A stretch of DNA of 34,717 bases from Hyphomicrobiales bacterium (GTDB lineage: Bacteria > Pseudomonadota > Alphaproteobacteria > Rhizobiales > JAJFHB01). A model generated the notes under the pieces. That model was given only the letters and a program-made list of their open reading frames with translations, made no database searches and had not been told where the DNA came from. The stretch lies in contig JAJFHM010000358.1 in assembly GCA_021775625.1 (NCBI GenBank), positions 1-34,717 on the forward strand, written 5' to 3'. Positions 7,690-17,512 of this stretch are shown here, piece by piece (positions within the stretch are counted from its first letter, which is position 1; every line of letters starts with the position of its first letter). Position numbers and translations under genes: made by a program.

Positions 7690-9966
7690 ATGACCATGCC
7701 CGATCTTACATTCCGTCAGCGGCGTATCAGCCAGCCAATCCTCAACGTGGTGCGCAAGCTGTTGCCTCCCATGTCCGACACCGAGCGCGAGGCCCTGGAG
7801 GCCGGAACCGTCTGGTGGGAGAAGGATCTGCTCACCGGTGATCCTGAATGGGACCGCCTCTTGCGCATGGGCACACAGAGCCTCACCGACGAAGAGCAGG
7901 CCTTTATTGACGGGCCCGTAAACGTACTTTGCGCCATGCTCGATGACTGGAAGATCGTCTTCGAAGAGCGCGATATTCCGCAAGAAATCTGGGCCTTCAT
8001 GAAGGACAAGGGTTTCATGGGCCTGATTATCCCCAAGTCCTATGGTGGCAAGGGATTCTCGGCCAGCGCCAATTCCGAGATTGTCATGCGCCTGTCGGCG
8101 GTAAGCCCGTCTGCTGCAGTGGCGGTCATCGTGCCCAACTCGCTTGGACCGGGCGAGCTCTTGATGCTGTTCGGCACCGACGCGCAAAAGGATCACTACC
8201 TGCCGCAACTGGCCGACGGCCGCGAAATTCCAGCCTTCGGCCTCACCAGCACGGACGCCGGATCCGATGCCACCGCCATGACCGATCGCGGCGTGGTCTG
8301 CTACCAGAACTACAAAGGCAAGAAGACCCTTGGCATGCGGGTTGACTGGTCCAAACGCTACATCTCGCTCGGGCCGGTCTGCTCGGTCCTCGGCCTCGCC
8401 TTCAAGCTCTCCGATCCCGACCGCATTCTCGGCGGCGAAGAAGATCTCGGCATCACCCTGGCGCTGGTTCCAACCGACGCGCCGGGAGTGAGTATCGGGC
8501 GCAGGCACTATCCAGGCATGCAGGCATTCCCCAATGGTCCCAATTCCGGCAAGGATGTGTTCATGCCCATGGACTGGATCATCGGCGGCCAGGAACGCAT
8601 TGGACAGGGCTGGCGCATGCTGGTCACCGCCCTGTCTGCGGGGCGCGGCGTCATGTTGCCTGCCATGTCGACCAGTGGCATGAAAGTGGCCGCATTTTCG
8701 TCTGGCGCCTATGCGCGGATTCGCGCGCAGTTCAACACCTCGATCGCCAACTTCGAGGGCATTCAGGAGGTCCTCGCGCGCATCGGGGGCGAAACCTACA
8801 TCATAGATGCTGCCCGAAGGTTGACCCTGCGCGCCATCGATCAGGGCGAAAAACCGGCGGTTGTCTCCTCAATCATGAAGTATCACGCAACGGAACGCAT
8901 GCGCGCCGTGACCAACGATGCACTCGATGTGCATTCCGGCAAAGGCGTAATTGACGGGCCGCGCAACTATCTCGGGTCGGGTTACCGCGCCATCCCCATC
9001 GCCATCGCGGTTGAAGGCGCCAACATCATGACCCGCAATCTGATGATCTACGGTCAGGGCTCGATCCGCTGCCATCCGTTCATCCTTGACGAAATGGCGG
9101 CAGCCCAGAACCCGGACAAGCTGGAAGGTCTCAAGGCTTTTGACGAGACGCTGTTTCAGCACGCCCTGTTCCAGCTGAAGACCTTTGCGCGCGCGTTCGC
9201 GCGGAGCTGGACTTACAGCCTCTTCAGTTCGGCACCGGTCAGAGGGCCGACCGCAAAGTACTTCAAGCGCGCCAAGCAGATGAGCGCTGCTCTGGCGCTG
9301 ACCAGCGAAGCCGCAATGGTCACGCTGGGCGGCCGCCTCAAACGCATGGAGATGCTGTCGGCGCGCCTCGGCGATGTCCTGAGCGAACTCTATTTGTTGT
9401 CTGCCGTCTTGAAGAAATGGGAAGACGACAACCGTCCGAAAGAAGACTTGCCGCTGGTGGAGTGGTCCGCGCAGACCTGTCTGCATCGTGCCGAAACGGC
9501 GCTCCGGGGCGTTCACGACAATTTCCCGATCCGGCCCATTGGCTGGATTCTGAAAGCCGTCGTAAGTCCGTTGGGCTCACGCCATCACGCGCCCAAGGAT
9601 AAGCTGAGCCGCGCTGTTTCGGATGCCATCTCCAAGCCGAACGGCGCCCGCGACCGCCTCACGGAAGGCATCTATGTTGGCGGCGAAGACCGTGAACTGG
9701 GACGCCTCGAGCGTGCCTTCCAACGCAATGCGGAGGTCGCACCCGCCAAGGCCAAGATGCGCAAGGCAAAAATTCGGGACATTGAAAAAGCATTGTCGGA
9801 AGGTGTCATCACCCAGGATGAAGCGGAAAACCTGCATGAGGTGACCGCCATGATCCGCGAAGTGCTCAAGGTCGATGACTTTGCGCCGGAAGAACTGACC
9901 GGCAAGAAGAAACCCAAGGCACGCGCAAAGACGCCTCAAAAGCCCTCGGCAAAAGAGTCCGCCTGA
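7690..9966 (+). CDS. fadE: acyl-CoA dehydrogenase, FadE-like (long form)
   Basis: FGLTSTDAGSDATAM, long N- and C-terminal extensions typical of FadE; start at ATG 7690 or 7696, since the ORF-track extension to 7360 lies inside the inverted-repeat element. Confidence 0.9.
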   Translation: MTMPDLTFRQRRISQPILNVVRKLLPPMSDTEREALEAGTVWWEKDLLTGDPEWDRLLRMGTQSLTDEEQAFIDGPVNVLCAMLDDWKIVFEERDIPQEIWAFMKDKGFMGLIIPKSYGGKGFSASANSEIVMRLSAVSPSAAVAVIVPNSLGPGELLMLFGTDAQKDHYLPQLADGREIPAFGLTSTDAGSDATAMTDRGVVCYQNYKGKKTLGMRVDWSKRYISLGPVCSVLGLAFKLSDPDRILGGEEDLGITLALVPTDAPGVSIGRRHYPGMQAFPNGPNSGKDVFMPMDWIIGGQERIGQGWRMLVTALSAGRGVMLPAMSTSGMKVAAFSSGAYARIRAQFNTSIANFEGIQEVLARIGGETYIIDAARRLTLRAIDQGEKPAVVSSIMKYHATERMRAVTNDALDVHSGKGVIDGPRNYLGSGYRAIPIAIAVEGANIMTRNLMIYGQGSIRCHPFILDEMAAAQNPDKLEGLKAFDETLFQHALFQLKTFARAFARSWTYSLFSSAPVRGPTAKYFKRAKQMSAALALTSEAAMVTLGGRLKRMEMLSARLGDVLSELYLLSAVLKKWEDDNRPKEDLPLVEWSAQTCLHRAETALRGVHDNFPIRPIGWILKAVVSPLGSRHHAPKDKLSRAVSDAISKPNGARDRLTEGIYVGGEDRELGRLERAFQRNAEVAPAKAKMRKAKIRDIEKALSEGVITQDEAENLHEVTAMIREVLKVDDFAPEELTGKKKPKARAKTPQKPSAKESA

Positions 9967-9986
9967 GCGGATGAGGAGAACCTGAC

Positions 9987-11300
9987 ATCGCCACGCCGTC
10001 CAAAACGACCGCAAATCGCGGCCGCGCACCCGTCTACATTGTAGACGGCGCCCGCACTCCGTTCATCAAGGCCCAGGGCCGGGCCGGGCCCTTCACACCG
10101 GTCGATCTCGCAGTACAGGCCGGCAGGCCGCTCTTGTTGCGCCAGCCGTTTGACCCATCCGAGTTTGACGATGTTATTCTGGGCTGCGTCAATGTCCATG
10201 CCGATGAGGTCAATCCGGGCCGTGTTGCCCCATTGCGGCTCGGTTGCGGGCCGGAAGTGCCCGGCTGGACCGTGCAACGCAACTGTGCATCCGGCATGCA
10301 ATCCATTGATGTTGGATACAGATACATCGCCGATGGCGGCGCCAACCTGATTCTGGCGGGCGGCACCGAAGCTCTGAGCCATGCACCTTTGATGTTTTCG
10401 GATGATGCGGCAGCCTGGTTCGGCGGCATGTTCGGCGCCAGATCATTGGCGGCGAAACTCAGACAGCTGACCCGCTTCAGACCCCGGTTCATGACGCCAA
10501 GCATCGCCCTCCTGCGCGGCCTGACGGACCCGGTGGCCAAACTCAATATGGGGCAGACCGCGGAGATCCTGGCACATCAATTCGGCATCTCCCGGGAACA
10601 GGCCGATGCGTATGCTGTCGAAAGCCATCTGCGGCTCGCCAAGGCGCATGATGAAGGCTGGCTCGGCGAACTCGTCCCCATGATCGGCAATGACGGTAAA
10701 GTCTATGACTTTGACAACGGCGTGCGCCGTGACAGTTCAGTTGACCACCTGGGCAAACTCAAGCCCGCCTTTGAGCGGCCCTACGGCAAGGTCACAGCCG
10801 GCAACAGTTCGCAAATAACCGACGGTGCATCCTGGATCATTCTTGCCTCGGCAGCCGCGGTCAAAAGGCATGATCTCACTCCCATGGCCAGGATCGTGGA
10901 CAGCGAATGGGCGGCCCTTGACCCCTCCGTCATGGGACTTGGGCCGGTGATCAGTTCAACCCCCATCTTGAAGCGCCACAAACTCAGCCGCGAGGACATC
11001 GGGGCATGGGAGATCAACGAAGCTTTCGCAGCCCAGGTCCTGTCCTGTCTCGCCGCCTGGACCGACGACAGGTTCTGCCGGGAAATCCTCGGGCTGAATG
11101 ATCCCTTCGGGGCGGTTGACCGCGAAATCCTGAATGTCGACGGCGGTGCCATCAGTCTCGGCCATCCCGTCGGCACAAGCGGCAACCGCATTGTCCTGCA
11201 TCTGATCCATGTGATGCGCCGTTTAGGCACCAAGCTTGGGGTGGCGACCGAGTGCATTGGCGGCGGCATGGGCGGCGCCATGTTGATCGAGGCGTTGTGA
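9987..11300 (+). CDS. fadI: acetyl-CoA C-acyltransferase (thiolase), FadI/FadA-like; probable ATC start
   Basis: RAPVYIVDGARTPFIKAQGRAGPF N-terminus, NCASGMQS active Cys, EINEAFAAQV, GGAISLGHPVGTSG, ECIGGGMGGA. The conserved N-terminus is upstream of the track start (TTG 10134); frame opens at 9975 with no ATG/GTG/TTG before the conserved region. Confidence 0.88.
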   Translation: MATPSKTTANRGRAPVYIVDGARTPFIKAQGRAGPFTPVDLAVQAGRPLLLRQPFDPSEFDDVILGCVNVHADEVNPGRVAPLRLGCGPEVPGWTVQRNCASGMQSIDVGYRYIADGGANLILAGGTEALSHAPLMFSDDAAAWFGGMFGARSLAAKLRQLTRFRPRFMTPSIALLRGLTDPVAKLNMGQTAEILAHQFGISREQADAYAVESHLRLAKAHDEGWLGELVPMIGNDGKVYDFDNGVRRDSSVDHLGKLKPAFERPYGKVTAGNSSQITDGASWIILASAAAVKRHDLTPMARIVDSEWAALDPSVMGLGPVISSTPILKRHKLSREDIGAWEINEAFAAQVLSCLAAWTDDRFCREILGLNDPFGAVDREILNVDGGAISLGHPVGTSGNRIVLHLIHVMRRLGTKLGVATECIGGGMGGAMLIEAL

Positions 11301-13435
11301 TGGCGAAGCGCAAGACCAAGATGGACCGGGCGGAAGCTCTGGCAGGCCTGACGCAGGAAGCATTGTCTTTCGGCACTCCGGCAGCCGACCAGCCCCCAGG
11401 TCCCGAGCTCTATCACTGGCACTGGCATCTCGACGAGGACCACGTCGCATGGGCCATTCTTGACAAGAGTGATGCCAGCGCAAACACCCTCAGCGAAGGC
11501 GTGCTGATCGAACTCGACAAGCTCCTCGATGCACTCGACGCGATGAAACCCAAGGGCCTCGTCATTCGCTCCGCCAAACAGGGCGGCTTCATTGCCGGTG
11601 CCGAGATCGGTGACTTCGAGACCATGTCCGATCCAGCCGTTGCTGCGGAAAAGCTCGATCAGGGCCTCGCCGTACTCGACAAACTGGAGGCGTTCCCCGC
11701 CCCCACCGTTGCGCTTGTTCACGGCTACTGCCTCGGTGGCGGGCTCGAACTGGCCCTTGCCTGCCGCTATCGTATCGCCCGCGATGACGCCAAGCTCGGT
11801 TTCCCGGAAGTCATGCTGGGACTGCATCCGGGACTTGCCGGAACCTGGCGGTCTTTGCGCATCATGGACCCCATCGAGGGCATGACGTTGATGCTCACCG
11901 GACGGTCTTCGCACGCCCGCAAGGCCAAGCGGCAAGGTCTTGTCGACGCGGTTGTACCCGAGCGCCACATGGCAAGCGCTGCCGCCTCCGCCGTTGCCGG
12001 CAAGCTGCGCACCTCATCGCCGGCCCGCAGCCTGAAGGCCAAACTCATGCGCACTTCTCCTGGACGGTCCTTTGCCGCGGGACAGATGCGCAAGAAAACC
12101 GAAGCCCAGGCAAGCCAGGCCCACTACCCCGCGCCCTATGCCATGATCGATTTGTGGCAACGCCACGGCAACGATGCTTCTGCCCTGCGAGCGGAGGAAA
12201 CCCGGTCATTCGTGGATCTGCTCGGAACCGACACGTCAAAAGGGTTGGTGCGGTGTTTCTTCCTGCGCGAAAGCCTCAAACAACACGGCAAGGACGTCGC
12301 TCATGACATTGGCCATGTGCATGTGGTCGGCGCCGGCATCATGGGTGGCGACATCGCCGCATGGGCGGCTTTGCGCGGCTTCAAGGTCACATTGCAGGAC
12401 CGCGAGACGAAATACATAGCCCCGGCGATTGGGCGTGCCGCAAAGCTGTTCAAGCGCAAAATTCACGACGAGGCCGAACGGCGGGCAGCCCTTGACCGCT
12501 TGATACCCGACCTCGCGGGCGACGGCATAAGCCGGGCCGACCTGATCATCGAGGCGGTGCCTGAGAACGAAGACATCAAGCACGCCGTGTTTTCAAATGC
12601 CGAAGCGCATATGAAGGACGGTGCCATTCTCGCGACCAATACGTCGAGCATTCTGCTGGAAAAACTGGCGGAGAAACTCGAACGTCCGGAGCGGTTTATC
12701 GGCATTCACTTCTTCAATCCGGTGGCCAAGATGCCGCTGGTCGAGGTGGTGACCCACGATGCGCTCGACCGCAAGGTCAAGAACCGGGCGTTGTCATTCG
12801 TCAACGCCATCGACAAATTGCCATTGCCGGTGAAGAGCGCACCGGGGTTCCTGGTCAACCGGGCACTGACGCCTTACCTCATGGAAGCCTTTCTTTGTAT
12901 CCAGGAAGGCATGAAGCCCGAGCTTGTGGATGCTGCCGCCGAAGCCTTTGGCATGCCCATGGGTCCGATCGAACTGGCCGACCAGGTTGGGCTCGATGTC
13001 GGCCTGCACGTGGCGGGCGTATTGAAGCGCGATCTCGATCAGGACATGCCGGACATTCCGGACTGGTTTATCAAGAAGGTCGAGGGTGGCGATCTCGGCC
13101 GAAAATCCGGCAAGGGCATTTATGTCTGGAAACACGGCAAGCCACAAAAAAGGCCTCAGGCGGGCGCGGTTCCTGCGGATCTCGCTGACCGGTTGGTGCT
13201 GCCGCTGCTCAATGCCTGTGTCGCCTGTTTGCGGGAAGGCCTGATTGACGGTGAACAGGCGGTCGATGCCGGCATGGTCTTCGGAACCGGTTTCGCACCG
13301 TTCCGCGGCGGCCCGATGAGCTACGCACGCGACCGTGGAATCGATGACATCGTGGATGCGCTTAAACAACTGTCGGAGCGGCATGGCAGCCGGTTTGCAC
13401 CGGATGAAGGCTGGCAATTGCTGAAAAGCAAGTAG
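11300..13435 (+). CDS. fadJ: 3-hydroxyacyl-CoA dehydrogenase / enoyl-CoA hydratase multifunctional protein (FadJ/FadB-type)
   Basis: Crotonase GYCLGGGLELALACRYRIA and LGFPEVMLGLHPG; HCDH HVHVVGAGIMGGDIA, ATNTSSI, GIHFFNPVAKMPLVEVV. Start ATG 11300 overlaps the thiolase TGA by 1 nt. Confidence 0.95.
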   Translation: MAKRKTKMDRAEALAGLTQEALSFGTPAADQPPGPELYHWHWHLDEDHVAWAILDKSDASANTLSEGVLIELDKLLDALDAMKPKGLVIRSAKQGGFIAGAEIGDFETMSDPAVAAEKLDQGLAVLDKLEAFPAPTVALVHGYCLGGGLELALACRYRIARDDAKLGFPEVMLGLHPGLAGTWRSLRIMDPIEGMTLMLTGRSSHARKAKRQGLVDAVVPERHMASAAASAVAGKLRTSSPARSLKAKLMRTSPGRSFAAGQMRKKTEAQASQAHYPAPYAMIDLWQRHGNDASALRAEETRSFVDLLGTDTSKGLVRCFFLRESLKQHGKDVAHDIGHVHVVGAGIMGGDIAAWAALRGFKVTLQDRETKYIAPAIGRAAKLFKRKIHDEAERRAALDRLIPDLAGDGISRADLIIEAVPENEDIKHAVFSNAEAHMKDGAILATNTSSILLEKLAEKLERPERFIGIHFFNPVAKMPLVEVVTHDALDRKVKNRALSFVNAIDKLPLPVKSAPGFLVNRALTPYLMEAFLCIQEGMKPELVDAAAEAFGMPMGPIELADQVGLDVGLHVAGVLKRDLDQDMPDIPDWFIKKVEGGDLGRKSGKGIYVWKHGKPQKRPQAGAVPADLADRLVLPLLNACVACLREGLIDGEQAVDAGMVFGTGFAPFRGGPMSYARDRGIDDIVDALKQLSERHGSRFAPDEGWQLLKSK

Positions 13436-13700
13436 TCGAACATACGCGCACACAGTCAATTCCGCATACGGACCCAAATTGCCATTGCCGACGCAAACCC
13501 AATCGCCTTATACTGAGCCCAAGAGACCTTGCGACCGCATCTTCGGGTAGATCGGTGCAAGGGGGGCGGAAGTTCAATCGCCGTTTAAAAAGGATTGATG
13601 TATGTTTGCGCCGTTGTCTGACCGTGCATCTGTGAAGACGCAAGAGACGAGATCAGCAAGTTTCAAAACCGCACCCTCCGAAACAAAGAGACGTTCGACC

Positions 13701-16280
13701 ATGATAGCCATCCGTCGGTTCGTGGGCGCTGCTGCCTGCATTCTTTGTGTCTTGAGTGCTGTGCATTCCGAAGCGTTTGCCCAGGACACCAACCCTTTGC
13801 AGCCAGGCGAGGCTTACTCGACACGGTTCTCCGGCACCACCGCAGGTAATAACAGCGCCGGCGAGACCATCCCAGTCATCGATCTCAGCGGCGTGGTCGG
13901 CAGCATCATTGATCTGCGTGCACCGGGCCATGAGCCCAAGGGCGAGCATTGGTTGACGGAACCGCAGCGTGCACCTCTGACCGCAGCAGAGGTTGGACAG
14001 GTATTTGGCATCGCCATGGACGACTGGGATCCGGCGAACATCTACGTGGCAGCGACATCCGCGTTCGGGCTGCACCTGACCGACGAGGGTGAATGGATGC
14101 CCGGCATGTGGGGGACCGAAGGCGGTCCCGGCACAATTTACAAACTTGATGGTGAAACCGGCTACCGGCCACAGGTGTTTGCCGACATCACTTTGGAAGG
14201 GCGTGCGAACACCGGAGCAGGTCTCGGCAACATTGTATATGACAGTGAACATGGGCAATTGATTGTGTCGGATTTGGAAACCGGCATGATCCATCGCATC
14301 GATGCAGAGACGGGCGAAGATCTGGAACGGTTTGACCACGGCGTTGACGGCCGTTCTTCCTTTATCGACGCTGAAACCGGCGAATACAGTGCCCTGCCAA
14401 TTGCGGAATTTGACCCTGACAGCGCCGCCAATATCGAAGACTGCGACGACGATTTTTCTCAGACTCCCGAATGCTGGAACGTTGCGGACTATCGCCGCCG
14501 GGTTTGGGGTCTCGGCCTGTTTGCCAGCGACGAAGACGAAAATCTCCGGCTCTATTATGCCATCTGGTCGAGCGATCCGCTTGGCGCGGACGACTGGGCG
14601 GAGAATCCTGAAGACCAGCAAAATACAATCTGGTCCATAGGCATTGCCGATGACGGCAGCTTCGACATTCAAGACGTTCGCCGTGAACTCACCCTGCCGC
14701 CGTTTGACAACCTTGGCACGCAGACCGGCACCGCGGTTTCCGACATTGCGTTCTCGCAAGACGGAACAATGCTTCTGGCAGAACGCGGCGGTCTCCGGAA
14801 TTTTGGCCTCGACGCACCCCAGGCGTTTGCCACACCGCACGTATCGCGCGTGCTGCAATACAAGCTGCGCCAGGCCGGAATATGGGAACCTATTGCCCGA
14901 TTTGATGTCGGCTTCTATGACCGTGTCAACGATGGAGCACCATATCTGCGCGCCAACGGTGCCGGTGGCGTCGATTTCGGTTATGGCTACACCGCCAAGG
15001 GCGTCATCAGCCCGACCCGCCCCGGCCGGATGATGTGGGCATCGGGGAACTATCTCTGTTCCCCGCAAGGCCCCTGTAACGATCCCGATGGCGGCCCGAG
15101 GCAGGACAGCGACCAGGTGCACGGGCTTCAGGGCACCCCCCGCAATGCGGATTCCACCCTCTTGCCGGACGGTGCGATGGAAGAATACCCCGACGAGGGC
15201 GATCCCTACCCTGCACGCGGCCCCAACAGTTCCTACCTGATCGATACGGATTTCAACATCGATGGTTTCGGCCGCATCAATGAAGATGAAGCGGAGCGCG
15301 ACGACGCGTCCCGGGTTGGCGATATCGAGATTTTCCGAGCCGGCGGCGCGGCGCCACCGCCGGTCCCGTTGCACGCAAAACAGCTGTCGGCGTTCCACAA
15401 CAAGTTCCAGTCGAACGCTCATGACAAGGTGAAGACGCTGCCGATCCACACCAAGGCAAAATCGCACAACAAGGTGCAATCGACCGCACACATCAAACCG
15501 TGGTCGCATCACAAGCCGGGATCGCACAAGAAAGCCAAGTCATTCCTGCATGTGAAGCCGTTCTCGCACTTCAAGCCGAATTCAGTCGTGCATGTGAAGC
15601 CCTGGTCGCACCACAAGCCGGGATCGCACAAGAAGGCCAAGTCATTCCTGCATGTGAAGCCGTTCTCGCATTACAAACCGAAATCGAAAGTGCATGTGAA
15701 GCCGTGGACCCACTTCAAGCCGGGATCGCACAAGAAAGCCAAGTCATTCCTGCACGTAAAACCCTTCTCGCACTACAAACCGAAGTCGCTGCCGCTCAAG
15801 CAGCCCAAACCGATCCACGTCAAACCGTGGTCGCACTTCAAACCGAAGTCACACAAGAAGTCGAAATCTCAGCTGCATGTGAAGCCGCATTCGCACTACA
15901 AGCCGAAGTCGCTGCCGATCAAGCAACCCAAGCCGATTCACGTCAAACCGTGGTCGCACAACAAACCAGGTTCGCACAAGAAGGCCAAGTCCCTGCTGCA
16001 TGTGAAGCCGCATTCGCACTACAAGCCGAAGTCGCTGCCGATCAAGCAACCCAAACCGATCCACGTCAAACCGTGGTCGCACAACAACCCGGGTTCGCAC
16101 AAGAAGGCCAAGTCCCTGCTGCATGTGAAGCCGCATTCGCACTTCAAGCCGAAGTCGCTCCCGGTGAAGCAGCCGGCACCGGTCGTTTGTAAGGGTCCGC
16201 TTGTCGCCGTCAACGGCAAGTGCAAGTGTCGGTCACGGAGACAGGTTTTGAAAAACGGGGTCTGCGTTGACAAAAACTAA
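13701..16280 (+). CDS. large exported protein: N-terminal propeller-like/PQQ-like domain, Lys/His-rich repeat region, C-terminal Cys motif
   Basis: MIAIRRFVGAAACILCVLSAVHSEAFAQ signal peptide; ~500-aa acidic N-domain; repeats of HVKPWSHxKPGSHKKAKSxLHVKPxSHYKPKS; ends CKGPLVAVNGKCKCRSRRQVLKNGVCVDKN. Confidence 0.75.
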   Translation: MIAIRRFVGAAACILCVLSAVHSEAFAQDTNPLQPGEAYSTRFSGTTAGNNSAGETIPVIDLSGVVGSIIDLRAPGHEPKGEHWLTEPQRAPLTAAEVGQVFGIAMDDWDPANIYVAATSAFGLHLTDEGEWMPGMWGTEGGPGTIYKLDGETGYRPQVFADITLEGRANTGAGLGNIVYDSEHGQLIVSDLETGMIHRIDAETGEDLERFDHGVDGRSSFIDAETGEYSALPIAEFDPDSAANIEDCDDDFSQTPECWNVADYRRRVWGLGLFASDEDENLRLYYAIWSSDPLGADDWAENPEDQQNTIWSIGIADDGSFDIQDVRRELTLPPFDNLGTQTGTAVSDIAFSQDGTMLLAERGGLRNFGLDAPQAFATPHVSRVLQYKLRQAGIWEPIARFDVGFYDRVNDGAPYLRANGAGGVDFGYGYTAKGVISPTRPGRMMWASGNYLCSPQGPCNDPDGGPRQDSDQVHGLQGTPRNADSTLLPDGAMEEYPDEGDPYPARGPNSSYLIDTDFNIDGFGRINEDEAERDDASRVGDIEIFRAGGAAPPPVPLHAKQLSAFHNKFQSNAHDKVKTLPIHTKAKSHNKVQSTAHIKPWSHHKPGSHKKAKSFLHVKPFSHFKPNSVVHVKPWSHHKPGSHKKAKSFLHVKPFSHYKPKSKVHVKPWTHFKPGSHKKAKSFLHVKPFSHYKPKSLPLKQPKPIHVKPWSHFKPKSHKKSKSQLHVKPHSHYKPKSLPIKQPKPIHVKPWSHNKPGSHKKAKSLLHVKPHSHYKPKSLPIKQPKPIHVKPWSHNNPGSHKKAKSLLHVKPHSHFKPKSLPVKQPAPVVCKGPLVAVNGKCKCRSRRQVLKNGVCVDKN
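15366..16180 (+). repeat. in-frame tandem repeats encoding Lys/His/Pro/Ser-rich units
   Basis: CACGTCAAACCGTGGTCGCAC recurs; 123-bp (41-aa) period measured at 15811, 15934 and 16057; shorter 34-aa units upstream. Confidence 0.9.
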
Positions 16281-16367
16281 TACTGAGTTTGGTCCTCCGC
16301 ATCGCATCTCGGCATCCAGGGTGCACCGGATCGAAATGCGCAATCGTGGGGCGGAAGTACACGACGA

Positions 16368-17462
16368 ATGACACAGTGGTTTCGGCTGGTCTGTTTGCTG
16401 GTTCCGTTCGCGGTCGCGTTGATGTCACCGGCAAACGCACAGGAAGTGCGGGCTCTCAACACAAACCAGCACTACATCGAGCAGGCCTCAAAGACCCATT
16501 CACTTGACGTTACCGATACAGAGTCCGTGTTTCGCTTTGTCTTCGGCGCCTTGCCAGAATCAGTCACCGTCTATCCCACGGAAAACTACTACTACTTCAG
16601 CTTTTTGCACGACGGCGCCGAATTCGCCGGCAACCTGCGTCTGGACGCCAGCGACCGCGATAAGGGCATCATTCATTTTGCCTATTTTTCGGCCTACGCG
16701 CAGTGGAATCAGGAGATCGTCAGTCAATACAAACCACTGACGGCGGATGATGGCGTTCGGGTCGAAAAGCTCCACGACCTTGCCTACAAGATCACGTTTG
16801 AAGACAAATCAGTTACCTTCAATCTCAATGATCTCACAGACACCCGCCCTCCGCCCGGATCATTGCGCAAGAACGAGGAGTATCTCGGCCCGGTCTTCGA
16901 TGAATCCGGCATCGAGATGTATCTGGTGTTCAACACATCGCTGAAGATTTTCCACTATCTGCTCAACGACGCCGGCGCGGCACGAGAAGTGCTCAACCCA
17001 AGTGGAGTATCGGACCACATCTGGATCGGTCACCGGACCGGCTTTGCCTACTACGCGGACCGGTTGCTTAACCGGAAGATCCTCATTGGCGTCTACAACG
17101 GAAACTCGGAGGTCAACAATTACTTTGACGGTCCCTTCGATCAGTTGCCGGACAATTTTATCAGGGGCAACGCATTGAAGGATGCGCTGGAGGCCGCATT
17201 CCCCTCGATCAAGGGCAAGATTGATCGCTACGGCAATGCAGAAGGCGGGCAAACGCGTATTCTGGTAACGCCGTATATCCACTATGACAGCCCGTACGAA
17301 CTGCAATATTTCTCCGAATGTGCCGACACCGCCAGCGAAGACGAAGACGCCTATTACCGCTGCTTCAGCGTAGAGGAAGACGACGACGCGGAAGCGGCCG
17401 ATGCAAGCGCCGATGAAAGCACGGACACACCGTCTCAGGACACCTCCGTGACCGGCGACTGA
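16368..17462 (+). CDS. exported protein of unknown function with acidic C-terminal tail
   Basis: MTQWFRLVCLLVPFAVALMSPANAQ signal peptide; tail VEEDDDAEAADASADESTDTPSQDTSVTGD. Confidence 0.65.
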   Translation: MTQWFRLVCLLVPFAVALMSPANAQEVRALNTNQHYIEQASKTHSLDVTDTESVFRFVFGALPESVTVYPTENYYYFSFLHDGAEFAGNLRLDASDRDKGIIHFAYFSAYAQWNQEIVSQYKPLTADDGVRVEKLHDLAYKITFEDKSVTFNLNDLTDTRPPPGSLRKNEEYLGPVFDESGIEMYLVFNTSLKIFHYLLNDAGAAREVLNPSGVSDHIWIGHRTGFAYYADRLLNRKILIGVYNGNSEVNNYFDGPFDQLPDNFIRGNALKDALEAAFPSIKGKIDRYGNAEGGQTRILVTPYIHYDSPYELQYFSECADTASEDEDAYYRCFSVEEDDDAEAADASADESTDTPSQDTSVTGD

Positions 17463-17512
17463 TACCACCCTCACCGTGCTATAAGCCTCACGAGTAAACA
17501 CGGAGAAACCAG

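Noticed and set aside
10781-11968. 395-aa antisense ORF across thiolase and fadJ
   Set aside because: Shadow of two clear beta-oxidation genes.
13653-15527. 624-aa antisense ORF
   Set aside because: Complement of the exported repeat protein gene; no recognisable domains; the sense strand has a signal peptide and coherent protein.
15500-16192. 230-aa ORF rich in ACEAVLALQAE repeats
   Set aside because: It is the alternate frame of the Lys/His repeat DNA; long only because the repeats have no stops in that frame.
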